Positions 56,744 to 64,000 of a stretch of 64,000 nucleotides of DNA are shown here, piece after piece. A program made the translations under genes and the position numbers. The notes under the pieces were generated by a model that was not told where the DNA came from, searched no databases, and saw only the letters and a program-made list of their open reading frames with translations. Position 1 is the stretch's first letter. Each line of letters begins with the position of its first letter. Origin of the DNA: Cupriavidus oxalaticus (GTDB taxonomy: Bacteria; Pseudomonadota; Gammaproteobacteria; Burkholderiales; Burkholderiaceae). Location of the stretch: positions 806,001 through 870,000 of the forward strand of contig NZ_CP038634.1 in NCBI RefSeq assembly GCF_004768545.1, read 5' to 3'.

Positions 56744-56894
56744 CAAGGTTGGGATTGGAGTAGGTATGATAGGAAGGGCAAGGTTCCACTTGGTCTTAGT
56801 TTGGTTTCAATTCGTCCAATGATGGCATCCGCCCCTTCCGCACATCGTGTGCTCGAACATTTCCTTGCCACGCTCGGCATTGGCCTCACGCACA

Positions 56895-57323
56895 TCACAC
56901 GGGGCAACATCCGCGATGGGTTGAGGCGTGCGTTTCGAAGCATGCGAGACGGCAAGCCTCCACTACTGCCTGGACGGGCGATAGCACGAGCAGCGTAGAT
57001 GTGCCATGTGACAGGACGCGTCCGTCCATTGCCAGCACGCGAGCTTCCGCAGTGATGATTTGACGGCACTGGCTGGCAACGCGGCCTTCGGCGCGGACCC
57101 TGCCCGTGTCAGGCTTGATCGGTCTGGAGAAACTGCCCTTTGTCTCGACAGTGGTGTAACCAACGCCGGCGGGAAGAAGGGAGTTGGCCGCACAGCCAGT
57201 GGCGCTGTCAATGAGCGTCAGGGGCCATCCGCCGTGCACCGAGCCCATTGGATTGAGCAGCCGTGACGACGGCTCGCCTTCGAACGCGGCGAATCCGTCG
57301 CGCTTGCTGGCGCTTAGAATCAC
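56895..57323 (-). pseudogene. PaaI-type hotdog thioesterase, 5-prime truncated
   Basis: From FEGEPSSRLLNPMGSVHGGW onward the reading is a good PaaI-like thioesterase (HGG active site, GYTTVETKGSFSRPI, GRVRAEGRV, HGTSTLLVL). The ~40 residues expected before FEGEP are absent. Instead the frame enters sequence that on the other strand encodes a MarR regulator. A start at 57323 exists but would make a chimera. Probably inactive or poorly folded. Confidence 0.7.
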
Positions 57324-57678
57324 AGCGGCGTTGGATGAGGCGCTGGCGCCGTCTGGCCTGACCAGTACTCAATTTGGATTGATGTGCCTGATTGCGTCGG
57401 CAACAGACGACACGCTGGCCGCATTGGCGCAACGGGCCGGGTTGAATCAATCGACCATGTCAAGGAACGCGGATCAACTTGTCGGCACGGGGATGGTGGA
57501 AGTTGTCATGGCGGAAGCCGGTCGCCGCCGCCGCGCGGTTTGGCTGACAGAGGCGTGCGCCTTGACATTGCAACAGGCTCTCGCGCTGTGGCAGCCAGCG
57601 CACCGCGCGTTGCTTCGGAAGCTGGGTTTAGAGGCGCACAACATCGTGGGCGCCGTCGCAGCAAGGCTGGAGGAGTAG
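57300..57678 (+). pseudogene. MarR-family regulator, 5-prime truncated
   Basis: From LALRITAALDEALAPSGLTS onward this is a MarR protein: TLAALAQRAGLNQSTMSRNADQLVGTGMVE is the winged helix, and RRRAVWLTEACALTLQQALALW is the wing and dimer helix. The first helix and a start codon are lost. An in-frame ATG at 57184 would fuse it to antisense-thioesterase sequence. It shares its break point with the thioesterase remnant. Confidence 0.68.
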
Positions 57679-57805
57679 CGTCGAGCCCTGCCTCGCCTCG
57701 GCGGCCTGGCACAGGCTTAGCTGACGCCCAGAGTCACCGCTGACTCATTGGTGCGCCTGGTCCACGACGGACGCGCATGATACCGGCTGCCACGTTGCGC
57801 CCGGC

Positions 57806-58207
57806 CTATTTGGCCGGTGCCACCAGCGGTGCGCCCTTCTTCACGATGTAGGTCGCCAGTTCCGATGCCGTGCCGCTGCCGACATTGCGCGCCGAGTGGG
57901 GCGTACCGGCGGGAATGAACAGGGATTCACCGGTCTTGAGCGTGACAGGCGGATTGTTGCCGAGCTGGTACTCCAGCGTCCCCTGCAGCACGTACGCAAT
58001 CTCCTCGCCTGGATGGGAATGCATTGGCGCGAACGCGCCGGGATCGAGGTCAACGCGGACCTGTACCCCCTCGCGACCCGGCACGCTGAGATCGTGCTGA
58101 ACGAGATCGGTGCGATGGACGCCTGCCATCTGAGCTTGCGCCGTCTGCAGCAACAAGCCGCTGCCGACGAAGAGCATGGCCGCAGCCATCATTCGGGTCG
58201 ATTTCAT
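57806..58207 (-). CDS. Exported cupin-domain protein
   Basis: A 133-residue protein with a signal peptide (ends LQTAQAQMAG) and a single cupin barrel. Metal-binding motif 1 is HSHPGEEIAYVLQGTLEY and motif 2 is GESLFIPAGTPHSARNVG. AGGAG precedes ATG at 58207. Periplasmic small cupins of this kind are often induced by oxidants. The substrate is unknown. Confidence 0.87.
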   Translation of the reverse strand: MKSTRMMAAAMLFVGSGLLLQTAQAQMAGVHRTDLVQHDLSVPGREGVQVRVDLDPGAFAPMHSHPGEEIAYVLQGTLEYQLGNNPPVTLKTGESLFIPAGTPHSARNVGSGTASELATYIVKKGAPLVAPAK

Positions 58208-58594
58208 CTGCTGACTCCTGTGTCCTGATTGACATTAACGATGAGATTGCATTTCGCCCAGGGGATGGGCGACGACGTGCAGGCAACGTGCGGTCCTGGC
58301 AGCAAGCCATGTGGTCCGGGAACCCCCAATGCAAACCCGCACCAATCCCCTGCACATGGCACATTGAAAGATGGCCATGTATCTGGCCTGTGTCTGCGCA
58401 CGTTTGCCAATGTATCTTCATGTAATCAGGACTCGGATGGATACCTCCGCACACAAAGCCAAGCCACGACGTCGTGCCGCGGCTCCGTACTTTCAAGCAC
58501 CGTCCCATCAAGGACGACCTGGGTTGACCTGGGGACGCTGTCCCCGTCGCCTGGCCTGGGGTGACCGCGACTGGCTCCGTGCGAGGCGTTCCCA
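58208..58594. other. Intergenic region, nothing recognised
   Basis: Nearly 390 bases of lower-GC sequence between two minus-strand genes. Readings on both strands are short and unlike any family I know. It presumably holds the cupin promoter. Confidence 0.45.
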
Positions 58595-58609
58595 TCATCG
58601 GAACGCCTC
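58583..58609 (-). terminator. Hairpin overlapping the pstS stop codon
   Basis: GAGGCGTTCC-catcatc-GGAACGCCTC is a perfect 10-bp stem whose loop contains the pstS stop codon. There is no T-tract. It could block 3-prime exonucleases or slow ribosomes at the stop. Confidence 0.5.
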
Positions 58610-59638
58610 CTTCCAGTACGCTTCAACATGCCTGACCACGCCGGCCGGAAGCGCGACATAATGCTCGGCCGCGGCGTCTGCCTGCCCCTCCGACAGCGCC
58701 CACCGGAAGAACGCGATTGCGTCGTTGGTCTCGGCAGCGTTGCCGTTCGCCTTGGAAATCAGGACGAATACGACCCCGGTGATAGGCCAGGCCTGAGGGC
58801 CCGAAGCATCTGTCAGCACCTGATAGAAATCCGCCTTCGGATTCCACTCTGCCGCGGTCACCGCCGCGCTGAAGGTTTCGCGCGATGGCTGCACATAGAT
58901 GCCGTCCCGGTTCTTGACGGCGGCATAGGCGAGCTTGCGCTGCAATGCGTAGGTCAGCTCGACATAGCCAATGGAGCCCTTCACATTGCGAATGTAGGTT
59001 GCAACGCCATCGTTGCCATTTGCCCCGACGCCGACGGGCCATTTCACCGTCGTTCCGGCGCCCACGCGTTCTCCCCATTGCGGGCTGACCTTGGTGAGGT
59101 AATCCGTCCAGTTGAAGGTGGTCCCCGAACTGTCGTTGCGATGGACGACCACGATCTTCAGGTCCGGCAGCGCCAGGCCAGGGTTTTCCGCGGCAATCGC
59201 CCGGTCATTCCAGTTGACGATCCTTCCCTGGTAGATATCCGTCAGCAACGCGCCGGTCATGCGCAGCTGCCCCGGGCCAACACCATCCAGGTTGAGCACC
59301 GGGACAACGCCACCGACCACGATCGGAAACTGCACCAGGCCCGCCGCGCGCAGATCCTCGGGCTTGAGCGACATGTCGGTGGCGCCGAAGGTCACCCGGG
59401 CAGCGCGAATCTGGCGAATCCCGTTTCCCGAGCCCGTGGGTTGATAGTTAACCTGATGGCCGGTTCGGGCGTAGTACGTTGCCGCCCATTTGGACATCAA
59501 GGGATAAACAAAGGTGGAACCCGCGCCGGTGATATCGCCGGCGCGTGCCAGTAAAACGGTGCCGAGCAGGAGCAACAGAATCGCAACTTGGCGGATCGCT
59601 GGCAGAATCCGCAATCCGCAATCTGGCGCTGGCTTCAT
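58595..59638 (-). CDS. pstS: Phosphate ABC transporter substrate-binding protein PstS
   Basis: A 347-residue periplasmic phosphate-binding protein. After a signal peptide (ends VLLARAGD) the ITGAGSTFVYPLMSKWAATY, TGSGNGIRQI, FGATDMSL and HRNDSSGTTFNWTDYL segments supply the phosphate-binding residues. GGGAG precedes ATG at 59638. No pstC, pstA, pstB or phoU gene follows, so it is an orphan; a second pst operon elsewhere is expected. It may feed that permease or act as a stand-alone scavenging or adhesion protein. Confidence 0.92.
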   Translation of the reverse strand: MKPAPDCGLRILPAIRQVAILLLLLGTVLLARAGDITGAGSTFVYPLMSKWAATYYARTGHQVNYQPTGSGNGIRQIRAARVTFGATDMSLKPEDLRAAGLVQFPIVVGGVVPVLNLDGVGPGQLRMTGALLTDIYQGRIVNWNDRAIAAENPGLALPDLKIVVVHRNDSSGTTFNWTDYLTKVSPQWGERVGAGTTVKWPVGVGANGNDGVATYIRNVKGSIGYVELTYALQRKLAYAAVKNRDGIYVQPSRETFSAAVTAAEWNPKADFYQVLTDASGPQAWPITGVVFVLISKANGNAAETNDAIAFFRWALSEGQADAAAEHYVALPAGVVRHVEAYWKEAFR

Positions 59639-59822
59639 GATTGTTCTCCCGCTTCTTCGCCCACGTTTCTGTGCTTGCGCAATTCAGGCTAGCAGATGGC
59701 GAGAGACATGACGACAGTAGTCGTGACACCCTGCGGGAAAAAAAAGCGACTCACTCCATGGACCGTTGCCCGCCAGACGGTGGCAAGCAGTCCATTTATC
59801 TCTGCCCCAAAATTGTTTGTGA

Positions 59823-59840
59823 CTGTCATGTTTCTGACAT
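59823..59840. promoter_or_regulatory. Candidate Pho box upstream of orphan pstS
   Basis: CTGTCAT-GTTT-CTGACAT is a 7-4-7 direct repeat differing from the PhoB consensus (CTGTCAT-N4-CTGTCAT) at one base of the two heptamers. It lies 185 bases upstream of the pstS start. The site is nearly palindromic, so PhoB could act toward pstS. Confidence 0.6.
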
Positions 59841-59965
59841 CAGTTGCCAGTGCGCCGACGCATCGACATTGGATCTGCGCAATGGCAGATGAAATCGCCA
59901 ATGGCGGGCATTTCGCGGCATGGGAGCGATATGGTTGAACACGTAGCGGATGAACGGCAATGGCG

Positions 59966-60751
59966 TCAGTCGAAACGTGATACCGCGGTAGGCTCGCCCG
60001 CCGGCAATATGTCGCCATGGACCAGGGCGACAGCGTCGGCTCCGGCCGGGAAGCGCAGCTGCCCGGACCGGTCATTTGCCGCCCGCCACACGGCTTCGGC
60101 CACATCGGATGCTTTGGTCGCCCTGGCAGGCTGCGCGAATCCGGCCAGCACGGACATCGCATACGCGCCGTACGCTTCGGGGATCATGCCGGCCATGCGC
60201 GGCCCTGCGTTTTCCGTGAAGCGGGTGTCCGGGCAATAGCCGGGCTCGACCAGCTTGGCGCGGATGCCGAACTCGCCAAGTTCATGGGCCAGCGAAGCGG
60301 TGAAACCTTCGATGGCGGTTTTGCTCGCGGTATAAGCGGCCACGAGCGGCATCGGCGCCAGCGTCGCGCTCGAGGTCACGTTGACGATCACGCCGGCACG
60401 GCGCTCCCGGAAACGCGGCAGCATGGCCTGCGTCAGGGCCATCACACCGAAGGTATTGGTTTCGAATACCTCGCGCACCGTCGTCATCGGCGTCGCCTCG
60501 AAGGCGCCGAACAGGCCCACGCCGGCATTGTTGACGAGCACGTCGATGGGCCCGCACACGGCCAGCGCGGCGTCGATGCTTTCGGCACGGGTCACGTCAA
60601 GCGCCAGCAGGCGCAGGCGCTCCGACCGGGGCAACAGGTCTTCACGCGGCGAGCGCATGGTTGCGATGACGTGCCAACCCTGGGACAGGAAATGGTGCGC
60701 GGTGGCAAGGCCGTAGCCGGACGAGCAGCCGGTGATCAGGACGGTCTTCAT
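59966..60751 (-). CDS. Short-chain dehydrogenase
   Basis: A 261-residue classical SDR: TGCSSGYG cofactor motif at residues 7-14, NNAGVG at ~77, catalytic YTASK at ~145. The group resembles SDRs annotated as oxidoreductases acting on ketones or steroids; the substrate is unknown. AGGAG precedes ATG at 60751. It is divergent from an AraC regulator, probably its controller, across 102 bases. Confidence 0.87.
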   Translation of the reverse strand: MKTVLITGCSSGYGLATAHHFLSQGWHVIATMRSPREDLLPRSERLRLLALDVTRAESIDAALAVCGPIDVLVNNAGVGLFGAFEATPMTTVREVFETNTFGVMALTQAMLPRFRERRAGVIVNVTSSATLAPMPLVAAYTASKTAIEGFTASLAHELGEFGIRAKLVEPGYCPDTRFTENAGPRMAGMIPEAYGAYAMSVLAGFAQPARATKASDVAEAVWRAANDRSGQLRFPAGADAVALVHGDILPAGEPTAVSRFD

Positions 60752-60853
60752 GGTGTTGCTCCTTGTTCGATTGCGATGGCATAACGATAGGGAAGCCTGG
60801 CCGGACCATCTATAATCAGACGTCCATATAACTTTCGCATTCGTCCAGACATC

Positions 60854-61762
60854 ATGGATCCGCTGTCTGAAGTGATCGCACTGCTCCGGCCGCGTACGGT
60901 GTTTTCCAAGGGCATCAGCGGTGCGGGCCGGTGGAGCGTGCGCTACACGGCGTTCGGCCACCCCAGCTTCTGCGCCGTGCTGGAGGGCGGTTGCGTGCTC
61001 GGCGTCGACGGCCAGCAACCCGTCACGCTGCAGGCCGGCGATTTCGTGCTGCTGCCTGCGACGCCCGGCTTCACCATGTCAGGCGCCGAGCCGGCGACGC
61101 CGGTGCTGATCGACCCGACGGCGCTCCCGGAGCCCACGGAGGACATGCGCCACGGCACGCCTGACGGGCCACCGGACTTGCGCATGCTGGGCGGCTACTT
61201 CCTGTTCGACTCGCCCGATGCCGCGTTGCTGGTGTCGCTGCTGCCCGGCATGGTCCATATCCGCGACGCAGAGCACCTGTCGGTGCTGGTGCGACTCGTC
61301 GGCAGGGAAGCGTCGGCGCAACGCCCGGGGCACAGCCTGGTGCTGACGCGCCTGGTGGAGATCCTCCTGGTCGAGGCGTTGCGCTGCGCGCCCGGTGACG
61401 CCGCGCCGGCCGGCCTGCTCCGCGGGCTCGCCGACGAACGGCTCGCGGTGGCGCTGAACCACATGCACGCTGACCCCGCGTACACATGGACGGTGGCGGA
61501 ACTGGCCGCGAAGGCAGCGCTCTCCCGCTCGGGATTCTTTGAGCGGTTCACGCGGGCGGTCGGCCTGCCGCCCATGGAATACCTGGTTGCCTGGCGCATG
61601 GCGCTGGCAAAGGACATGCTGCGCAGGCAAGACGTTGCGCTTGCGCAGGTCGCCGAACGGGTCGGCTATGGATCCGCCAGCGCCTTCAGCACGGCGTTCA
61701 GCCGACACGTCGGACAGTCGCCGAGCCAGTTCGCACGGCAATCCACGCAGGCGGCGGCCTGA
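60854..61762 (+). CDS. AraC-family regulator (cupin_6 type)
   Basis: A 302-residue regulator. The N-terminal cupin ligand domain contains GHPSFCAVLEGGCVLGVDG and LQAGDFVLLPATPGF. The C-terminal tandem helix-turn-helix is WTVAELAAKAALSRSGFFERF and ALAQVAERVGYGSASAFSTAF. It is divergent from the SDR gene, the usual arrangement for this subfamily, and convergent with the FMN reductase operon. Confidence 0.9.
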   Translation: MDPLSEVIALLRPRTVFSKGISGAGRWSVRYTAFGHPSFCAVLEGGCVLGVDGQQPVTLQAGDFVLLPATPGFTMSGAEPATPVLIDPTALPEPTEDMRHGTPDGPPDLRMLGGYFLFDSPDAALLVSLLPGMVHIRDAEHLSVLVRLVGREASAQRPGHSLVLTRLVEILLVEALRCAPGDAAPAGLLRGLADERLAVALNHMHADPAYTWTVAELAAKAALSRSGFFERFTRAVGLPPMEYLVAWRMALAKDMLRRQDVALAQVAERVGYGSASAFSTAFSRHVGQSPSQFARQSTQAAA

Positions 61763-61793
61763 CGACTTTGGTGCGCCAGGGCCGCCGCGGTCG

Positions 61794-62378
61794 CTATCCC
61801 TTGTTCGACAGCCGCCCGGCGGTGCGGCTCAGCGCCACGCCAACCTGGATGACCGCCTTTTCCGCCCCCTTGTCCCGGAGGCCGGTCTCGCCTTCGAAGG
61901 CCTCGTGCGCCGTGCCCAGCGCGAATGCGTCGGGAATGACCACTACGCCCAGCTTGTCGAGCACGGTGCGCAGCGCCAGCTGCGAGCGCAGGCCGCCCAG
62001 CGGCCCCGGCGACGCCGAAAGCAGCGCGGCGGCCTTGCCGGCCAGCAGCGCGACGCCGGAGGTGCCGTCCTCCTGGGGCCGGCTGACCCAGTCCAAGGCG
62101 TTCTTCAGCATTGCCGTGTAGCCGCCGTTGTACTCCGGCGTGGCAATCAGCAACGCATCGTGGCCGGCGAATTCGCGCTGCAGGCGGCGCGCTTCGGCCG
62201 GCACGCCCTGCTCCGCCTCGTCATCGCCGTCGTAGAGCGGCAGCGCATAGTCCGCCAGCCGGATGGATGTCACCACCGCGCCCGCGTCGCGCGCGCCATA
62301 CGCCGCGATGTCGAGCAGCTTCTGGTTAAGCGAGCCGCGACGCGAACTTCCGCTTACTGCAAGGATCCTGATACTCAC
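61794..62378 (-). CDS. NAD(P)H-dependent FMN reductase
   Basis: A 194-residue flavodoxin-fold reductase. SGSSRRGSLNQKLL binds FMN phosphate; PEYNGGYTAMLKNALDWVSRP is the family signature. A GTG start at 62378 is chosen because CGGAG stands seven bases upstream; a TTG at 62396 is in frame but lacks a site. It is the last gene of an operon with a PnbB-like lyase and ACMSD, so reduction of a nitroaromatic or flavin supply to an oxygenase is likely (inference). Confidence 0.85.
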   Translation of the reverse strand: MSIRILAVSGSSRRGSLNQKLLDIAAYGARDAGAVVTSIRLADYALPLYDGDDEAEQGVPAEARRLQREFAGHDALLIATPEYNGGYTAMLKNALDWVSRPQEDGTSGVALLAGKAAALLSASPGPLGGLRSQLALRTVLDKLGVVVIPDAFALGTAHEAFEGETGLRDKGAEKAVIQVGVALSRTAGRLSNKG

Positions 62379-62405
62379 TCGAATGCTCCGGAGCAAAGGT
62401 TGAAG

Positions 62406-62927
62406 TCATGCGGCGGGCGCCGCGCGGTACTCGATCTCGCCGCCAGGCAGGAAATACATCATCAGCGCCTTGCCCGTGACCGTCGGGAAGTGCTCGCTCA
62501 TCGGCGGGAACACGCGCCAGCCCGCGCCATGCCCGCAGAACTGCGCGCCCGGTTCAAGCGGGACGATCATGTTGATCTCGCCCCGGGTGTGGCAGTGGTA
62601 CTGGCCCATAACGTCGCGCAACAGCCCGCTTTCCACGCTCATGCCGGCAGTTTCCGGCGAGGGCTCGGCGATCCTGCCGCGCCGGTAGGTGGCACCCTCG
62701 ATCTCGACATAGCCCGCCCAGCCCTCCTCCACGCCGAGCTGCAGCAGGCGGCACAGCTCCTGGTAAGGGCGAGTACCCGCGCCATATTCGCGGTTCAGAT
62801 AGGCCTCGAGGTCCTGATCGAGCGGGCGCGAGCGAATCTCGTCGCACAGCTGACGCACCCATTGCAGCAACTCTTCCTTGTGCGGACCGTGCGGCAGCAT
62901 CTGGCGCTCCTTCTCTGAATCCATCAT
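62406..62927 (-). CDS. DUF4863/PnbB-family protein (hydroxylaminobenzoate lyase/mutase-like)
   Basis: A 173-residue protein of the family holding 4-hydroxylaminobenzoate lyase (PnbB) and, as I recall, 2-hydroxylaminobenzoate mutase (NbaB). Helical N-terminus ([20 protein letters not shown]) and a cupin-like C-terminus with [20 protein letters not shown] and EHFPTV are visible. Those histidines and glutamate may bind metal. The start overlaps the ACMSD stop (ATGA). It would convert a hydroxylamino aromatic acid to a hydroxylated product. Confidence 0.75.
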   Translation of the reverse strand: MMDSEKERQMLPHGPHKEELLQWVRQLCDEIRSRPLDQDLEAYLNREYGAGTRPYQELCRLLQLGVEEGWAGYVEIEGATYRRGRIAEPSPETAGMSVESGLLRDVMGQYHCHTRGEINMIVPLEPGAQFCGHGAGWRVFPPMSEHFPTVTGKALMMYFLPGGEIEYRAAPAA

Positions 62928-63946
62928 TCGTCTCCGCTGCCGTCGGCAGGCAAGTTGAAGAACCTGGCGGCATTGCCGCCGAGGATAAGGCGCCTGGCCC
63001 GCTCGCCCAGGTGCGGGTGATTCTCCACCAGGGCCCCGATCTTCTGCTCGCCAAGCGGATAGGGATAGTCCGAGCCGAGCAGGACCCGTTCCTCGCCCAT
63101 CACGTCCACAAGCAGGCGCAGCGCGCCTGCGTCGAATACCGCGCTGTCCACCGAGAACCGGTCCACGTACGACGACGGCAGGTTCGGACAGTCTTCGCGC
63201 ACGATATCCCGATGCAGCCAGGCGTTGTCGACCCGCCCGAGCAGGAAGGCGAAGCTGCCGCCGCCATGCGCGAAGCACAGCTTGAGCGAGCGCGGGATAC
63301 GCTCGAACGCGCCGGACAGGATAAGCGAGAGGATGCCCAGCTGGGTCTCGGCCGGCATGGCCACGAGCCAGGGCAGCATCCACCGCTTCATGCGCCCGTC
63401 GGTCATCATGTCCCACGGATGGACCAGCACGGGAATGCCTTCCTGCGCGCAATGGCAGAGAAAGCGGACCAGCGCTTCGTCATCGAGGTCCCGCGAACCG
63501 ACGTGGTTGCCGATCTGCACGCCGCGATGCCCGGCCGCGACGGCACGCGAAGCTTCGCGGCAAGCGAGCTCGATATCCTGCAGCGGCACCTGCGCCAGGG
63601 CCATCAGCCGGTCCGGCGCCACCGAGCAGAGCTCCAGCGCCTTGTCGTTCATCCGTTGGGCCCACTGCAGCGCCGCCGGGGCGTCGTAGCGGTAGCCGAA
63701 CATCACCGGCGTCGCGCACATCAGCTGCGCGTCGATGCCCTGTTCGTCCATCTGTTCAAGGCGCCGCACCGGGTCCCACAGGGGCCGGCTCACCGGCCGG
63801 AAGGGCCGCCCGTCCAGCATGATCATGCCGGACTCGCCATCCTCCGCCACGGCAAGCCACGGCACGCCGGGCTGGTCGGCGCGCTCCGCCTCTTCCCGCG
63901 AGATCGTGGGGAAGAAGTGGGCGTGCATGTCGATTCGCAATGTCAT
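62924..63946 (-). CDS. ACMSD-type amidohydrolase (2-amino-3-carboxymuconate-6-semialdehyde decarboxylase)
   Basis: A 340-residue metal-dependent decarboxylase. Zinc ligands fit HAHFFP (H8, H10), a histidine in LVHPWDMM, another in KLCFAHGGG, and the aspartate in [12 protein letters not shown]. This wording and length match ACMSD/NbaD of the 3-hydroxyanthranilate branch. It removes CO2 from the ring-cleavage product so it becomes 2-aminomuconate semialdehyde instead of closing to quinolinate. It is translated with the PnbB-like gene. Confidence 0.87.
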   Translation of the reverse strand: MTLRIDMHAHFFPTISREEAERADQPGVPWLAVAEDGESGMIMLDGRPFRPVSRPLWDPVRRLEQMDEQGIDAQLMCATPVMFGYRYDAPAALQWAQRMNDKALELCSVAPDRLMALAQVPLQDIELACREASRAVAAGHRGVQIGNHVGSRDLDDEALVRFLCHCAQEGIPVLVHPWDMMTDGRMKRWMLPWLVAMPAETQLGILSLILSGAFERIPRSLKLCFAHGGGSFAFLLGRVDNAWLHRDIVREDCPNLPSSYVDRFSVDSAVFDAGALRLLVDVMGEERVLLGSDYPYPLGEQKIGALVENHPHLGERARRLILGGNAARFFNLPADGSGDE

Positions 63947-63952
63947 AGCTTG

Positions 63953-64000
63953 CTATGCCTCTTCCAGGTTCTGCGCTACCGTCTGCCCCACGGTCAGGCA
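63953..64000 (-). CDS. C-terminal end of an unidentified protein (runs off window)
   Basis: Fifteen codons (CLTVGQTVAQNLEEA) and a TAG stop are visible, six bases upstream of the ACMSD start and on the same strand. It is therefore probably an upstream member of the same operon. Too short to identify. Confidence 0.5.
   Translation of the reverse strand, partial: CLTVGQTVAQNLEEA

Noticed and set aside
57806..58207. Cupin as a dioxygenase of the aromatic pathway
   Set aside because: It has a signal peptide and is far from the catabolic operons, so a periplasmic role is more likely.

Overview
The window is about 66% GC, densely coded, and carries an acetaldehyde dehydrogenase that I recognise as AcoD of Cupriavidus. 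Together with the AcoR-like sigma-54 regulator, the FolE/BLUF pair, the DUF3141/pta/ackA operon and the many aromatic-catabolism genes, this points to a soil betaproteobacterium of the Burkholderiaceae, most likely Cupriavidus. A secondary, catabolic replicon is my inference. There are no rRNA or tRNA genes, no CRISPR array and no intact insertion sequence. All family names are from memory and motif reading; no database was searched.

Layout. 0-8.4 kb: a partial sigma-54 activator without a sensor domain faces a dimethylglycine/sarcosine-dehydrogenase-like flavoprotein. Next comes an acetaldehyde/alcohol oxidation operon (acoD, zinc ADH, DUF779) with an AcoR-type activator convergent to it. 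A textbook -24/-12 promoter and phased 7-3-7 dyads lie in front of acoD. 8.5-22.1 kb: a small hypothetical gene, an alpha/beta hydrolase, a class A penicillin-binding protein, an ArsB-like permease, a GTP cyclohydrolase I followed by a BLUF photoreceptor, an FmdB zinc ribbon, a response regulator with a 1147-residue hybrid kinase, and a DHA2 exporter. 22.1-34.2 kb: IclR plus SDR, a YeiH-type permease, a VIT-like membrane protein coupled to an outer-membrane protein, a GNAT coupled to a small secreted protein, and an operon of a PhaC-like DUF3141 protein, phosphotransacetylase and acetate kinase.

34.3-42.6 kb is the most unusual block. A tightly coupled operon holds an iron alcohol dehydrogenase/maleylacetate-reductase-like enzyme, an amidase, a tryptophan-2,3-dioxygenase-like haem protein and a PcpC/LinD-like glutathione transferase, and it ends in a strong terminator. 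Facing it are a flavodoxin-type quinone reductase and a LinE/PcpA-type hydroquinone ring-cleavage dioxygenase; a divergent nitroreductase and a LysR regulator flank the block. This looks like a peripheral-plus-central route for an N-containing or halogenated aromatic compound that I cannot match to a described pathway.

42.7-49.3 kb is a scrapyard with some live genes (TetR plus NmrA-like reductase, a nitrilase, a DJ-1/AraC regulator, secreted hypotheticals). They are mixed with remnants of LysR, patatin, nitrilase, amidase and Ohr genes and with duplicated short segments. 49.4-55.1 kb: a complete RND efflux operon. 55.3-57.7 kb: further truncated genes (DsbA-like, AhpD tail, a thioesterase and a MarR gene cut by what looks like one deletion) around intact DUF417 and AhpD genes. 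57.8-64 kb: a secreted cupin, an orphan PstS with a candidate Pho box, an SDR/AraC pair, and at the right edge a coupled ACMSD - PnbB/NbaB-like - FMN reductase operon typical of nitrobenzoate/3-hydroxyanthranilate catabolism.
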